Assembly (NCBI GenBank): GCA_004295015.1
Contig: SHNE01000042.1
Location: forward strand, 1 to 41,491
Reading direction: 5' to 3'
Source of the DNA: Bacteroidota bacterium
GTDB taxonomy: Bacteria > Bacteroidota > Bacteroidia > AKYH767-A > 2013-40CM-41-45
DNA length: 41,491 nt
The number at the start of each line of letters is the position of its first letter. Positions within the stretch are counted from its first letter, which is position 1. Positions 35,510 to 41,491 of this stretch are shown piece after piece. Made by a program: the position numbers and the translations under genes. Under the pieces are notes generated by a model that saw nothing but the letters and a program-made list of their open reading frames with translations, made no database searches and was not told the origin of the DNA.

Positions 35510-36850
35510 ATGAAAAAAATATTGCTCATAGGAGCAGGACGTTCCTCTTCCTCTCTGATAGCTTATCTTTTGGAACATGCAAAAACCGAAAACTGGACTC
35601 TGACCATTGCAGATATCTCCAAGGAAAACGCCAATGCCAAGCTCGGTGGTGATCCTTCAGGAAATGCAATTGCACTTGATATTCATAATAGCGTGGCCAC
35701 GACGGCTGAAATTGAAAAGGCGGATTTAGTTCTTTCCATGTTACCTGCGCATATGCATATTTCAGTTGCACGGGAATGTGTTCGTTTGAAGAAGCATCTT
35801 GTTACAGCATCCTATGTGAGTGCTGAAATGCAGGAGTTGGATGCAGCAGCGACATCCGCAGGAATAATTTTATTGAATGAATGCGGACTGGATCCCGGCA
35901 TCGATCATATGAGTGCGATGGAAGTGATTGACAGAGTTCACAAGGAAGGCGGGAAGATCAGTTCATTTAAATCATACACCGGAGGTCTTGTGGCACCGGA
36001 GTCGAATGATAATCCATGGGGTTATAAGTTTTCATGGAATCCGAGAAATGTAATTTTAGCCGGACAAGGAACGGCTTGTTATATTGAGGAAGGGAATTAC
36101 AAATACGTTCCCTATAATCGTCTGTTTACGCATGTAGACAAAATTGCTGTGAAAGGCATTGGCACTTTTGATGGATATCCAAACCGTGATTCACTTTCTT
36201 ATCGAAAAATTTATCAGCTTGATAACATTCAGACCATGCTTCGTGGAACACTGAGACAGGATGGATTTTGCAAAGCATGGAATATTTTTGTGCAATTAGG
36301 TCTGACTGACGACTCTTACAAAATTGAAGATGCATCTAAGCTTAGCTATGCAAGTTTGCTCGAAGCATTTTTGCCAACAGCGAAAGGAAATCAATCCTTG
36401 AGGAAGCGGCTTGCGGATTTTGCAGGTTTGGCAGAAGAGGACGAGGCGATTAAATTAATAGAATGGACAGGAATTCTTGAGGATAAAGCATTGGGAGTTA
36501 CGAAGGCGAGTCCGGCTGAAATACTGCAATCATTGTTGGAGAAGAAATGGATATTGAGGAAGGAAGACAAGGACATGATTGTGATGCAACATGATTTTGA
36601 GTATGAAATGGAGAATAAAAAATTCAGACAGAAGTCATCACTTGTTGTAAAAGGAGATGATTCGGTGTACACTGCCATGGCTAAAACTGTTGGCTTGCCT
36701 GCGGCGATTGCGACACGACTTATACTCAGCGGAAAAATTCAGAGTAGGGGAGTTCAGATTCCGGTAGGCAAAGAAATATATTTTCCTGTGTTGCAGGAGT
36801 TAGAAAAATCAGGGATTAAATTTGTGCATCAGTTGGAGGAACGTTCTTAA
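35510..36850 (+). CDS. Saccharopine dehydrogenase-family oxidoreductase
   Basis: A 446-residue NAD(P)-dependent enzyme. The N-terminus is a Rossmann fold (ILLIGAGRSSSSLIAYLL), followed by SMLPAHMH and the C-terminal saccharopine-dehydrogenase domain (NECGLDPGIDHMSAM, YTGGLVAPESNDNPWGYKFSW, split over two segments). Family members split saccharopine into lysine or glutamate plus a semialdehyde, or act as lysine 6-dehydrogenases. In Bacteroidota it probably serves lysine degradation. Its 3' end overlaps trmN6, on the opposite strand, by 35 bp. Confidence 0.88.
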   Translation: MKKILLIGAGRSSSSLIAYLLEHAKTENWTLTIADISKENANAKLGGDPSGNAIALDIHNSVATTAEIEKADLVLSMLPAHMHISVARECVRLKKHLVTASYVSAEMQELDAAATSAGIILLNECGLDPGIDHMSAMEVIDRVHKEGGKISSFKSYTGGLVAPESNDNPWGYKFSWNPRNVILAGQGTACYIEEGNYKYVPYNRLFTHVDKIAVKGIGTFDGYPNRDSLSYRKIYQLDNIQTMLRGTLRQDGFCKAWNIFVQLGLTDDSYKIEDASKLSYASLLEAFLPTAKGNQSLRKRLADFAGLAEEDEAIKLIEWTGILEDKALGVTKASPAEILQSLLEKKWILRKEDKDMIVMQHDFEYEMENKKFRQKSSLVVKGDDSVYTAMAKTVGLPAAIATRLILSGKIQSRGVQIPVGKEIYFPVLQELEKSGIKFVHQLEERS

Positions 36851-37556
36851 GACCGATGTAATAATCGATAGTTAGATCGATGTATTGTTGTGTAAATGAA
36901 TTATCTTCATTTTGAATGATAAATTCCTCTTCAGTGAGTGTACCGAATTCTTTACTGAATTCCATTATCAATCTTTTCTCCGGCTTATTCGGTTTGGTAC
37001 GGATTTTAACAAGGTGTCGACAGAACAAACCGGAATTTTGCCCAAGGTCCATAAATTCCATTCCTTCTTTGGTTGGCAGGATGAGGTAAAATTTTCCTTC
37101 GGGATGCAGGATTTTTTTGACTCCTTCAATCAATTCTCTGAAAGCAAGCAGGTCATTATGCCGGGCATGGAGCCGGGATTCACCGGAAGGTTTTGATGCA
37201 TGATGGAAGTAAGGTGGGTTGGAGACGATCAAGTCATAAATAAGATTTGACTGACCGGCTAATTCCTGAAAGCTCTGGTGAAAAACATGCATGCGCAGGA
37301 ACCAGGGGGATATCCGAAAATTTTCTCGAGCCTGCATGCAAGCATTTTCGTCGATATCCACAGCATCAATATTGCAAGAAGATTTTTGTGCCAGCATAAG
37401 AGCGATCAGTCCCGTGCCGGTGCCGATGTCCAGGATTCTGTGCGCATCGGTTGCATTGACCCAGGAGCCAAGCAAGACAGCATCAGTGCCAACCTTCATG
37501 GCACATTTATCCTGATGGATGGTAAATTGTTTGAACCGAAAGCTTTCGTCGCTCAT
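36816..37556 (-). CDS. trmN6: tRNA1(Val) (adenine-37-N6)-methyltransferase
   Basis: A class I SAM-dependent methyltransferase (246 residues; YfiC family) that methylates A37 of tRNA1(Val). The family fingerprint is FRFKQFTIHQDKCAMKVGTD at the start, motif I ILDIGTGTGLIALMLA and the catalytic NPPY in LIVSNPPYFHH. Its end overlaps the saccharopine-dehydrogenase gene convergently. A 16-bp palindrome lies 37 bp upstream of its start. Confidence 0.92.
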   Translation of the reverse strand: MSDESFRFKQFTIHQDKCAMKVGTDAVLLGSWVNATDAHRILDIGTGTGLIALMLAQKSSCNIDAVDIDENACMQARENFRISPWFLRMHVFHQSFQELAGQSNLIYDLIVSNPPYFHHASKPSGESRLHARHNDLLAFRELIEGVKKILHPEGKFYLILPTKEGMEFMDLGQNSGLFCRHLVKIRTKPNKPEKRLIMEFSKEFGTLTEEEFIIQNEDNSFTQQYIDLTIDYYIGLKNVPPTDAQI

Positions 37557-37592
37557 ACATTTGCAAATTCCAAGATAAGGATTTTTATTTTG

Positions 37593-37608
37593 GAATAATT
37601 AATTATTC
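37593..37608. promoter_or_regulatory. 16-bp perfect palindrome upstream of trmN6
   Basis: GAATAATTAATTATTC is a perfect 16-bp palindrome in the 79-bp gap between rimM and trmN6. It could be an operator or a weak terminator of rimM; the base composition (AT) makes chance plausible. Confidence 0.3.
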
Positions 37609-37635
37609 AATTAGTTAAATGTATGAAATATTATA

Positions 37636-38184
37636 TCAATCGTTCAGATACACATCGAGTAGTCCATCGGGAAGTTCAATTTGCATGCTGCGCGAATCGT
37701 CGTTTATTTCGAGGATGATTTCTTCATGGAGGGGAAACAGGATTTCTTTGTTATTGATATTACAGACGGCCAAAAACTGCATGGGTAATTCCTGAATTTC
37801 AATAATGGGGCCCAGATCTCCATAGACCTGATCGGTAACTTTATAACCGACGAGATCAAACCATGATGGTTCAGCATCCTCTTGAACATTGTCATCCTCT
37901 TTCAATTTTTCGCTGAACACTTTTTTTCCTACAAGTCTTTTAGCAAGCGCCTCGTCCTTGATGGTTTCAAATTTAACAAGGACACCATTCGACTTTTCTC
38001 TGATATTTTCCACAAAAAAGGGAACAGGTAATCCATCGATTTGAATAAAGAGAAAATGCGATTTGAATTGCTCAATAGAGAAGGAAATATCCTCATTAAC
38101 AGCTATGCTCAATTCACCCTGGAATCCATGGGTTTTGTTAATGAATCCGATAGGGATGAGCTTATCTATGTTGAGGGTTTTCAT
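37636..38184 (-). CDS. rimM: Ribosome maturation factor RimM
   Basis: RimM helps assemble the 30S head by binding S19 and 16S rRNA. It has 182 residues from the ATG at 38184 (MKTLNIDKLIPIGFINKTHG); the frame opens at 38205. The N-terminal RimM barrel (about 8-90, with the family's GxxxxxHGxxGELSI pattern) and the C-terminal PRC-barrel (about 105-180, WFDLVGYKV and LFPLHEEIILEI) are both present. In most bacteria it directly follows rpsP; here 347 bp and a strong terminator separate them. Confidence 0.93.
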   Translation of the reverse strand: MKTLNIDKLIPIGFINKTHGFQGELSIAVNEDISFSIEQFKSHFLFIQIDGLPVPFFVENIREKSNGVLVKFETIKDEALAKRLVGKKVFSEKLKEDDNVQEDAEPSWFDLVGYKVTDQVYGDLGPIIEIQELPMQFLAVCNINNKEILFPLHEEIILEINDDSRSMQIELPDGLLDVYLND

Positions 38185-38531
38185 TGAATGCAGGAGAATT
38201 ACCAATGTATTTCGAGTAAGATACGGAAGGATTTTAATTATTTGTCATAGTCCGTATTTGATCAGACCCGGTGGTTCAGCTTAATTGCCACGAATGCACG
38301 AAAATTCTCCGTCAAATTCTTGTGAGTTAAAAATAATTTTATTCCTGTTAAGCATGCATGTGTACATGTTAATTAATCATAGGATTTATTTGCATTTGTG
38401 GCTCTAAAATTCACGTTTAAATTTTCGATAGAATTTTCACCGCGCTTTTGTTTTTTCAAGCAGGAGAAAAATTTCAGCAAAAAAAATCCGCTTTGAAGAA
38501 TCAAAGCGGATTTAAAATAATCTGATTAGAA
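38185..38531. other. Gap between rpsP and rimM
   Basis: This 347-bp gap contains the rpsP terminator. It also contains a fragment TTGCCACGAATGCACGAA (around 38283-38300), which resembles a repeat common in Bacteroidota intergenic regions, and a run of adjacent short palindromes at 38352-38376 (GCATGC, CATGTGTACATG, TTAATTAA). No clear gene or rimM promoter is seen. Confidence 0.45.
38484..38513 (-). terminator. Intrinsic terminator of rpsP
   Basis: Perfect 13-bp stem AAATCCGCTTTGA / TCAAAGCGGATTT with a 4-nt loop, followed on the minus strand by a long T-run. It lies about 19 bp beyond the rpsP stop. Confidence 0.92.
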
Positions 38532-39092
38532 TTAAGATTCAGCAGGAGCTTCGCCACCTGTGTTTTCTTCAGCAGCAGGTGCTTCAGCAACAACCTCAGG
38601 TTCAGAAGCCGCTTCCGGCTCAGGTGTTGGAGGAGGCGTATTCTTTTTGCGTAAAGCATCAAGGCGAGCTTCCTTCTTTTTACCTTCTTCGACGAGGCGG
38701 TTTTCCATTTCTTTAGACATGCTACCGATAGCGCGGGTGCGTTTCTCTTCAACCTTAGCAGCTTTTGCTTCGTGCCAAGCCTGCAGTTTTGCATCGGCCT
38801 GCTCTTGCGTAAGAGCGCCTTTAGCAATACCTTTTTGCAAATGGTAATTGTATAATACTCCTTTATAAGAAAGGATTGCGCGACAGGTATCTGTCGGCTG
38901 CGCACCGTTCTTCATCCAGGCAAGAGCTTTGTCCTGGTTAATTTCAATTGTAGCTGGAACCGTGTTGGGATCGTAATTACCGATAACTTCGATATACTTT
39001 CCATCCCTTGGAGCACGACTATCCGCCACAACAATATGGTAATAAGGCTTATGCTTCTTACCATGACGCGTTAATCTGATTTTTACCGGCAT
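38532..39092 (-). CDS. rpsP: Small ribosomal subunit protein bS16 with long C-terminal tail
   Basis: S16 binds 16S rRNA in the 30S body. The first about 85 residues are the conserved protein (VKIRLTRHGKKHKPYYHIVV, SRAPRDGKYIEVIGNYDP). E. coli S16 has 82 residues; this one has 186. The tail has a Lys/Glu helix (EEKRTRAIGSMSKEMENRL), a Lys/Arg segment and a Pro/Glu/Ala-rich acidic end. Long S16 tails of this kind are usual in Bacteroidota. Confidence 0.96.
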   Translation of the reverse strand: MPVKIRLTRHGKKHKPYYHIVVADSRAPRDGKYIEVIGNYDPNTVPATIEINQDKALAWMKNGAQPTDTCRAILSYKGVLYNYHLQKGIAKGALTQEQADAKLQAWHEAKAAKVEEKRTRAIGSMSKEMENRLVEEGKKKEARLDALRKKNTPPPTPEPEAASEPEVVAEAPAAEENTGGEAPAES

Positions 39093-39176
39093 CTTTTTTT
39101 GTTATTGATGGTTTTAAGGTCCCTCTCCGCCGACCGAGGTGGATTAACGTTCTCCGACGTTATTTTAAAAGGGACG
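39093..39176 (-). other. Structured leader of rpsP
   Basis: This about 80-nt leader can form two hairpins on the minus strand: AACGT / ACGTT (39146-39161) and CCTC / GAGG around the GC-rich core at 39122-39142. The GC-rich block stands out from the AT-rich surroundings. It may be an autoregulatory ribosomal-protein leader, but this is inferred only from structure and position. Confidence 0.4.
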
Positions 39177-39206
39177 CAAAGATGCATCATTTTTCGTGTT
39201 TTTCAA
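39177..39206 (-). promoter_or_regulatory. Promoter of rpsP
   Basis: On the minus strand TTG (39206-39204), a 19-nt spacer and CATCTTTG (39184-39177), which differs from TAnnTTTG only in the first base. The implied leader is about 80 nt. Confidence 0.55.
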
Positions 39207-39440
39207 AGTGAAAGCGTAGAAAATTTTAAATAGAATACCTTAAAAATGGAAGAAAACGAAGGTTTTGTAAAGTTTACATAAGTTCTTAGCCGGATAAGGG
39301 GTTTTCAGAGAATTAAGTTGCAAGCCTGCTTGTGCAGGCTCTTTAAATACACATCCGGAATTCAACCACTTGTAAGCTGTGTTTTTGCATTCGCATTCTA
39401 AGCAATTGAAGCATTCAATACTTTCATAAAAAATATAACT

Positions 39441-40487
39441 ATGGAAGCTAAGTCGGTCGAGAGAAACGGGAAGAAGTGGATACTTCTTCGATTTGTGAAA
39501 GACGGAAAAATAAGTGGAGCGCTGAAAAAAATTCCGAGATGCCATTGGGATGCACAGGCCGACGGTTGGATGGTGCCGGATCTTCCGAAGAATCAGAAAA
39601 CGTTGCGGGACTTATTTAGTCTTCCTCCCAAACCCTTGAGTGAAATTTCTAAGGAAGTGAAAGAGTTTCAGGAATATTTGCAGGCTCAGCGATACAGTGA
39701 GAATTCAATCAGCAGTTACGTGGATGGATTGAGAATTTTTTTGAATGCAACAAAAGATAAAAAACCAAAGGATCTGACAGATCATGATGTTTCTGAATTT
39801 TTCCGGAAGTATGCATACGAGAAGAAAAAGTCGATCAGTTGGCAGCGCTTGGTGATGAGCGCAGTTAAATTATACTTTATCAGGATTGCTGACCGAAAGA
39901 TAAATTTGGAGAAAATAATTCGGCCAAGGCAGGATCGTAAATTACCTAATGTTATTAGCAAGGAAGAAGTACAGCAATTATTAAAAGGGATATCAAATTT
40001 AAAACACAAGACGATTCTATCTTTAATTTATTGTTGCGGATTAAGGAGGGGAGAAGCCCTGAATTTGTTGCCCGAGCACATTGACAGTAAGCGGGGGATT
40101 TTGCATATTAAAAATGCAAAAGGTCGAAAAGACAGAATTGCACCTTTACCTGAAAGTATGGTTCTTATGTTGAGGGAATATTTTCTTAAGTACCGGCCAT
40201 TAGTGTACTTGTTTGAAGGCAGGAATAGAGGCGAACCTTATTCTGAGAAAAGCCTTTCGGAAGTGCTAAAGCAAAACCTTGCCAAATCGGGCATAAGGCG
40301 TCCTGTGACATTGCATTGGTTAAGGCACAGTTATGCAACTCATTTGCTTGAGAATGGTACGGACATAAGGTATATTCAAGAATTATTAGGGCACAACAGT
40401 CCGAACACGACTCAAATTTATACCCATGTGAGTACAAAAAAGATATCGGAGATCCGGAGAAATTTTGAAGATATAGATATCGGATGA
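39441..40487 (+). CDS. Tyrosine recombinase / integrase
   Basis: A 348-residue site-specific recombinase that breaks and rejoins DNA through a tyrosine. The catalytic set is complete: Arg202 (GLRRGEAL), Lys227 (NAKGRKDR), His292 and Arg295 (HWLRHSYATH), His318 (LLGHNSPNTT) and Tyr327 (IYTHV). A SAM-like core-binding domain spans about 70-160. Residues 1-65 form an extra N-terminal domain (KNGKK-type start, CHWDAQADGWMVPDL) seen in many Bacteroidota chromosomal integrases. It may belong to a mobile island, but no att site or tRNA target is visible. An integron role is not supported, as I see no integron-specific insertion or attC array. Confidence 0.9.
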   Translation: MEAKSVERNGKKWILLRFVKDGKISGALKKIPRCHWDAQADGWMVPDLPKNQKTLRDLFSLPPKPLSEISKEVKEFQEYLQAQRYSENSISSYVDGLRIFLNATKDKKPKDLTDHDVSEFFRKYAYEKKKSISWQRLVMSAVKLYFIRIADRKINLEKIIRPRQDRKLPNVISKEEVQQLLKGISNLKHKTILSLIYCCGLRRGEALNLLPEHIDSKRGILHIKNAKGRKDRIAPLPESMVLMLREYFLKYRPLVYLFEGRNRGEPYSEKSLSEVLKQNLAKSGIRRPVTLHWLRHSYATHLLENGTDIRYIQELLGHNSPNTTQIYTHVSTKKISEIRRNFEDIDIG

Positions 40488-40558
40488 TGGTGGATATAAA
40501 TACAGCTTTAAGTTCAGAGTTGTGGCAAGTAGTGATATACTAAGCTAATTAACAAAAA

Positions 40559-40593
40559 AAAGTTGCACTTTAGGGCTACTTTTATTATCTTTA
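40559..40593 (+). promoter_or_regulatory. Promoter and possible operator of the toxin-antitoxin pair
   Basis: TTG (40563-40565), a 20-nt spacer and TATCTTTA (40586-40593) form a near-consensus promoter. The inverted repeat AAAGT-TGC-ACTTT (40559-40571) covers the TTG and could be the antitoxin's operator. Transcription would start at or next to the GTG at 40598. Confidence 0.45.
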
Positions 40594-40597
40594 CAAC

Positions 40598-40948
40598 GTG
40601 CAGCAAGCAGGAAAATTTCGCACAATTTTTTTTTACAAAGATTATTTCGAAAGTTTCTTTCTGAAACAACGGAAAAAGGTAAAGGATAAAATTGTTTGGG
40701 TTTTTGAATTAATTGAAAGTGTACAAAGAGTACCTGAGCTATATTTCAAGCACATTGAAAACGGGGAAGGGCTATATGAAATTCGCGTGCAAGTTGGCAA
40801 TGATATATTTCGGATATTTTGTTTTTTTGACGAAGGGAAACTGATTGTCCTTGCAAATGGTTTTCAAAAGAAATCGCAAAAAACTCCGAAACAGGAAATC
40901 GAAAGGGCACTTAAAATAAAGGAAGAGTATGAAAGCGAAAAAAAGTAA
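40598..40948 (+). CDS. higB: HigB/RelE-type toxin (Gp49-like family)
   Basis: A 116-residue protein of the phage-derived Gp49/HigB branch of the RelE superfamily (PF05973), probably a ribosome-dependent mRNA interferase. Family features are [15 protein letters not shown], the [26 protein letters not shown] beta-sheet core (two segments), and [21 protein letters not shown] near the C-terminus, with the Lys/Arg residues used in RNA cleavage. The start is GTG. The antitoxin follows with a 20-bp overlap, so translation is coupled. The toxin-first order is typical of HigBA. Confidence 0.88.
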   Translation: MQQAGKFRTIFFYKDYFESFFLKQRKKVKDKIVWVFELIESVQRVPELYFKHIENGEGLYEIRVQVGNDIFRIFCFFDEGKLIVLANGFQKKSQKTPKQEIERALKIKEEYESEKK

Positions 40949-41234
40949 AATAAAAACACTCGAGCAATTTAAAGAGAAGCATTATGGAAAGAGAGGAAGC
41001 AAGAAACGTGACCTTTTAGAAGCCGGTTATGAAAGTTTTAAAATTGGTGCATTAATACAAGATGCAAGGCTTGAACAGGGATTGACCCAGGAGGAGTTGG
41101 CCGACAAGGTTGGTACAAGCAAATCATATATTTCCAAAATTGAAAACAATATTAAGGAAGTTCGAATTTCGACTTTACAAAGAATTATAGAGTTAGGATT
41201 AGGAGGCCGGTTGCAACTTTCAATAAAATTTTAG
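40929..41234 (+). CDS. higA: HigA-type antitoxin, HTH Xre family
   Basis: A 101-residue DNA-binding protein. Residues about 38-92 are an Xre-type helix-turn-helix ([20 protein letters not shown], then [11 protein letters not shown]). The Lys-rich N-terminus ([19 protein letters not shown]) probably wraps and neutralises the toxin. It overlaps the toxin gene by 20 bp and should also repress the shared promoter. Confidence 0.9.
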   Translation: MKAKKSKIKTLEQFKEKHYGKRGSKKRDLLEAGYESFKIGALIQDARLEQGLTQEELADKVGTSKSYISKIENNIKEVRISTLQRIIELGLGGRLQLSIKF

Positions 41235-41399
41235 GATTATGTTAATTAATTTTGAAATGGCGATAATCATCCTTAGATATATACCTGGAAAAAAATTTGC
41301 TAATATGGACTTATCCAATTAGATTTGATTAAATAAGTCTGGTGTCAAATGCTGGTTCCGGACATATATACAAGTTATGGCCAATTTTTAGTACATCAA

Positions 41400-41491
41400 A
41401 TGAGAACTCGACTCTTATTTTCGACAGTGGCACTGTTAACATTTATTTTTAATGCTAACGGACAAAATTCGTCCGGACAATTTAAAGCTGA
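41400..41491 (+). CDS. Secreted protein, 5' end only
   Basis: An ATG at 41400 opens a frame that runs off the window after 30 codons: MRTRLLFSTVALLTFIF, then NANGQNSSGQFKA. It looks like a signal peptide (basic start, hydrophobic core, cleavage after NANG). The rest of the gene is beyond the window, so nothing can be said of its function. The 165 bp before it (41235-41399) show no clear promoter. Confidence 0.55.
   Translation, partial: MRTRLLFSTVALLTFIFNANGQNSSGQFKA

Larger units (their letters stand above)
39093..39440. other. Gap between rpsP and the recombinase gene
   Basis: This 348-bp gap carries the rpsP leader and promoter, then an AT-rich stretch with two perfect hairpins: AGCCTGC / GCAGGCT (39323-39340, loop TTGT) and ATTGAA / TTCAAT (39405-39419). 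Neither hairpin has a T-run. No gene is supported. Confidence 0.45.

Noticed and set aside
38501..38905. 134-residue frame overlapping rpsP on the same strand
   Set aside because: It is an out-of-frame reading of the low-complexity S16 tail; rpsP is certain.
39323..39340. Hairpin near the recombinase gene as an integron attC site
   Set aside because: There is no attC core sequence or cassette array, and the recombinase lacks a recognisable integron-specific insertion.

Overview
The window looks like chromosomal DNA of a member of the Bacteroidota, probably a free-living, non-Bacteroides lineage. The indications are a fused alpha/beta 2-oxoacid dehydrogenase E1, a type III glutamine synthetase, ATP-dependent PEP carboxykinase, PorE-like and DUF4476 envelope proteins, S16 with an acidic tail, and promoters of the Bacteroidota form TTG-N19-TAnnTTTG. 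Gene order is mostly core-genome and genes are tightly packed. I found no rRNA, tRNA, CRISPR array or insertion sequence by eye.

Regions. 1-916: a tandem array with a 350-bp period carrying three 168-bp palindromic REP/MITE-like elements, running off the left edge. 917-6063: fused E1, tag, and a purM-prfA operon. 6158-9752: a PorE-like OmpA/beta-propeller/LysM protein divergent from an outer-membrane barrel protein. 9821-17076: glnN, a fatty acid desaturase, a DEAD-box helicase, pdhB and a small TPR protein, all on the minus strand. 17286-22534 (plus strand): etfB-etfA, a bifunctional-nuclease protein with a UVR motif, a CNT nucleoside transporter, thyA and folA. 22628-25219: a K+-dependent-type membrane pyrophosphatase with a 162-residue Cys/Met/His-rich tail. 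25478-29091 (plus): typA and an OmpA/TPR lipoprotein. 29218-35277 (minus): a small unknown, DUF4159, rsmE, pckA, a lipoprotein, DUF423, OsmC and DUF4476. 35510-39092: a saccharopine-dehydrogenase-family gene, trmN6, rimM and rpsP. 39441 to the end: an accessory stretch with a tyrosine recombinase, a HigBA-type toxin-antitoxin pair and the start of a secreted protein.

How the genes fit together. Several genes serve carbon and energy metabolism (E1 enzymes, ETF, PEP carboxykinase, pyrophosphatase). nupC, thyA and folA form a thymidylate/nucleoside unit. prfA, typA, rsmE, trmN6, rimM, rpsP and the helicase belong to translation and RNA handling. The envelope group (PorE-like protein, barrel protein, OmpA/TPR lipoprotein, DUF4476) fits a type IX secretion or gliding-type cell surface, although no core T9SS gene is in the window.

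The two most unusual features are the modular, putatively metal-binding tail on the pyrophosphatase and the array of nested palindromes, whose two end hairpins differ by a compensated base pair. All calls come from reading sequence and from family knowledge. No database search was run.
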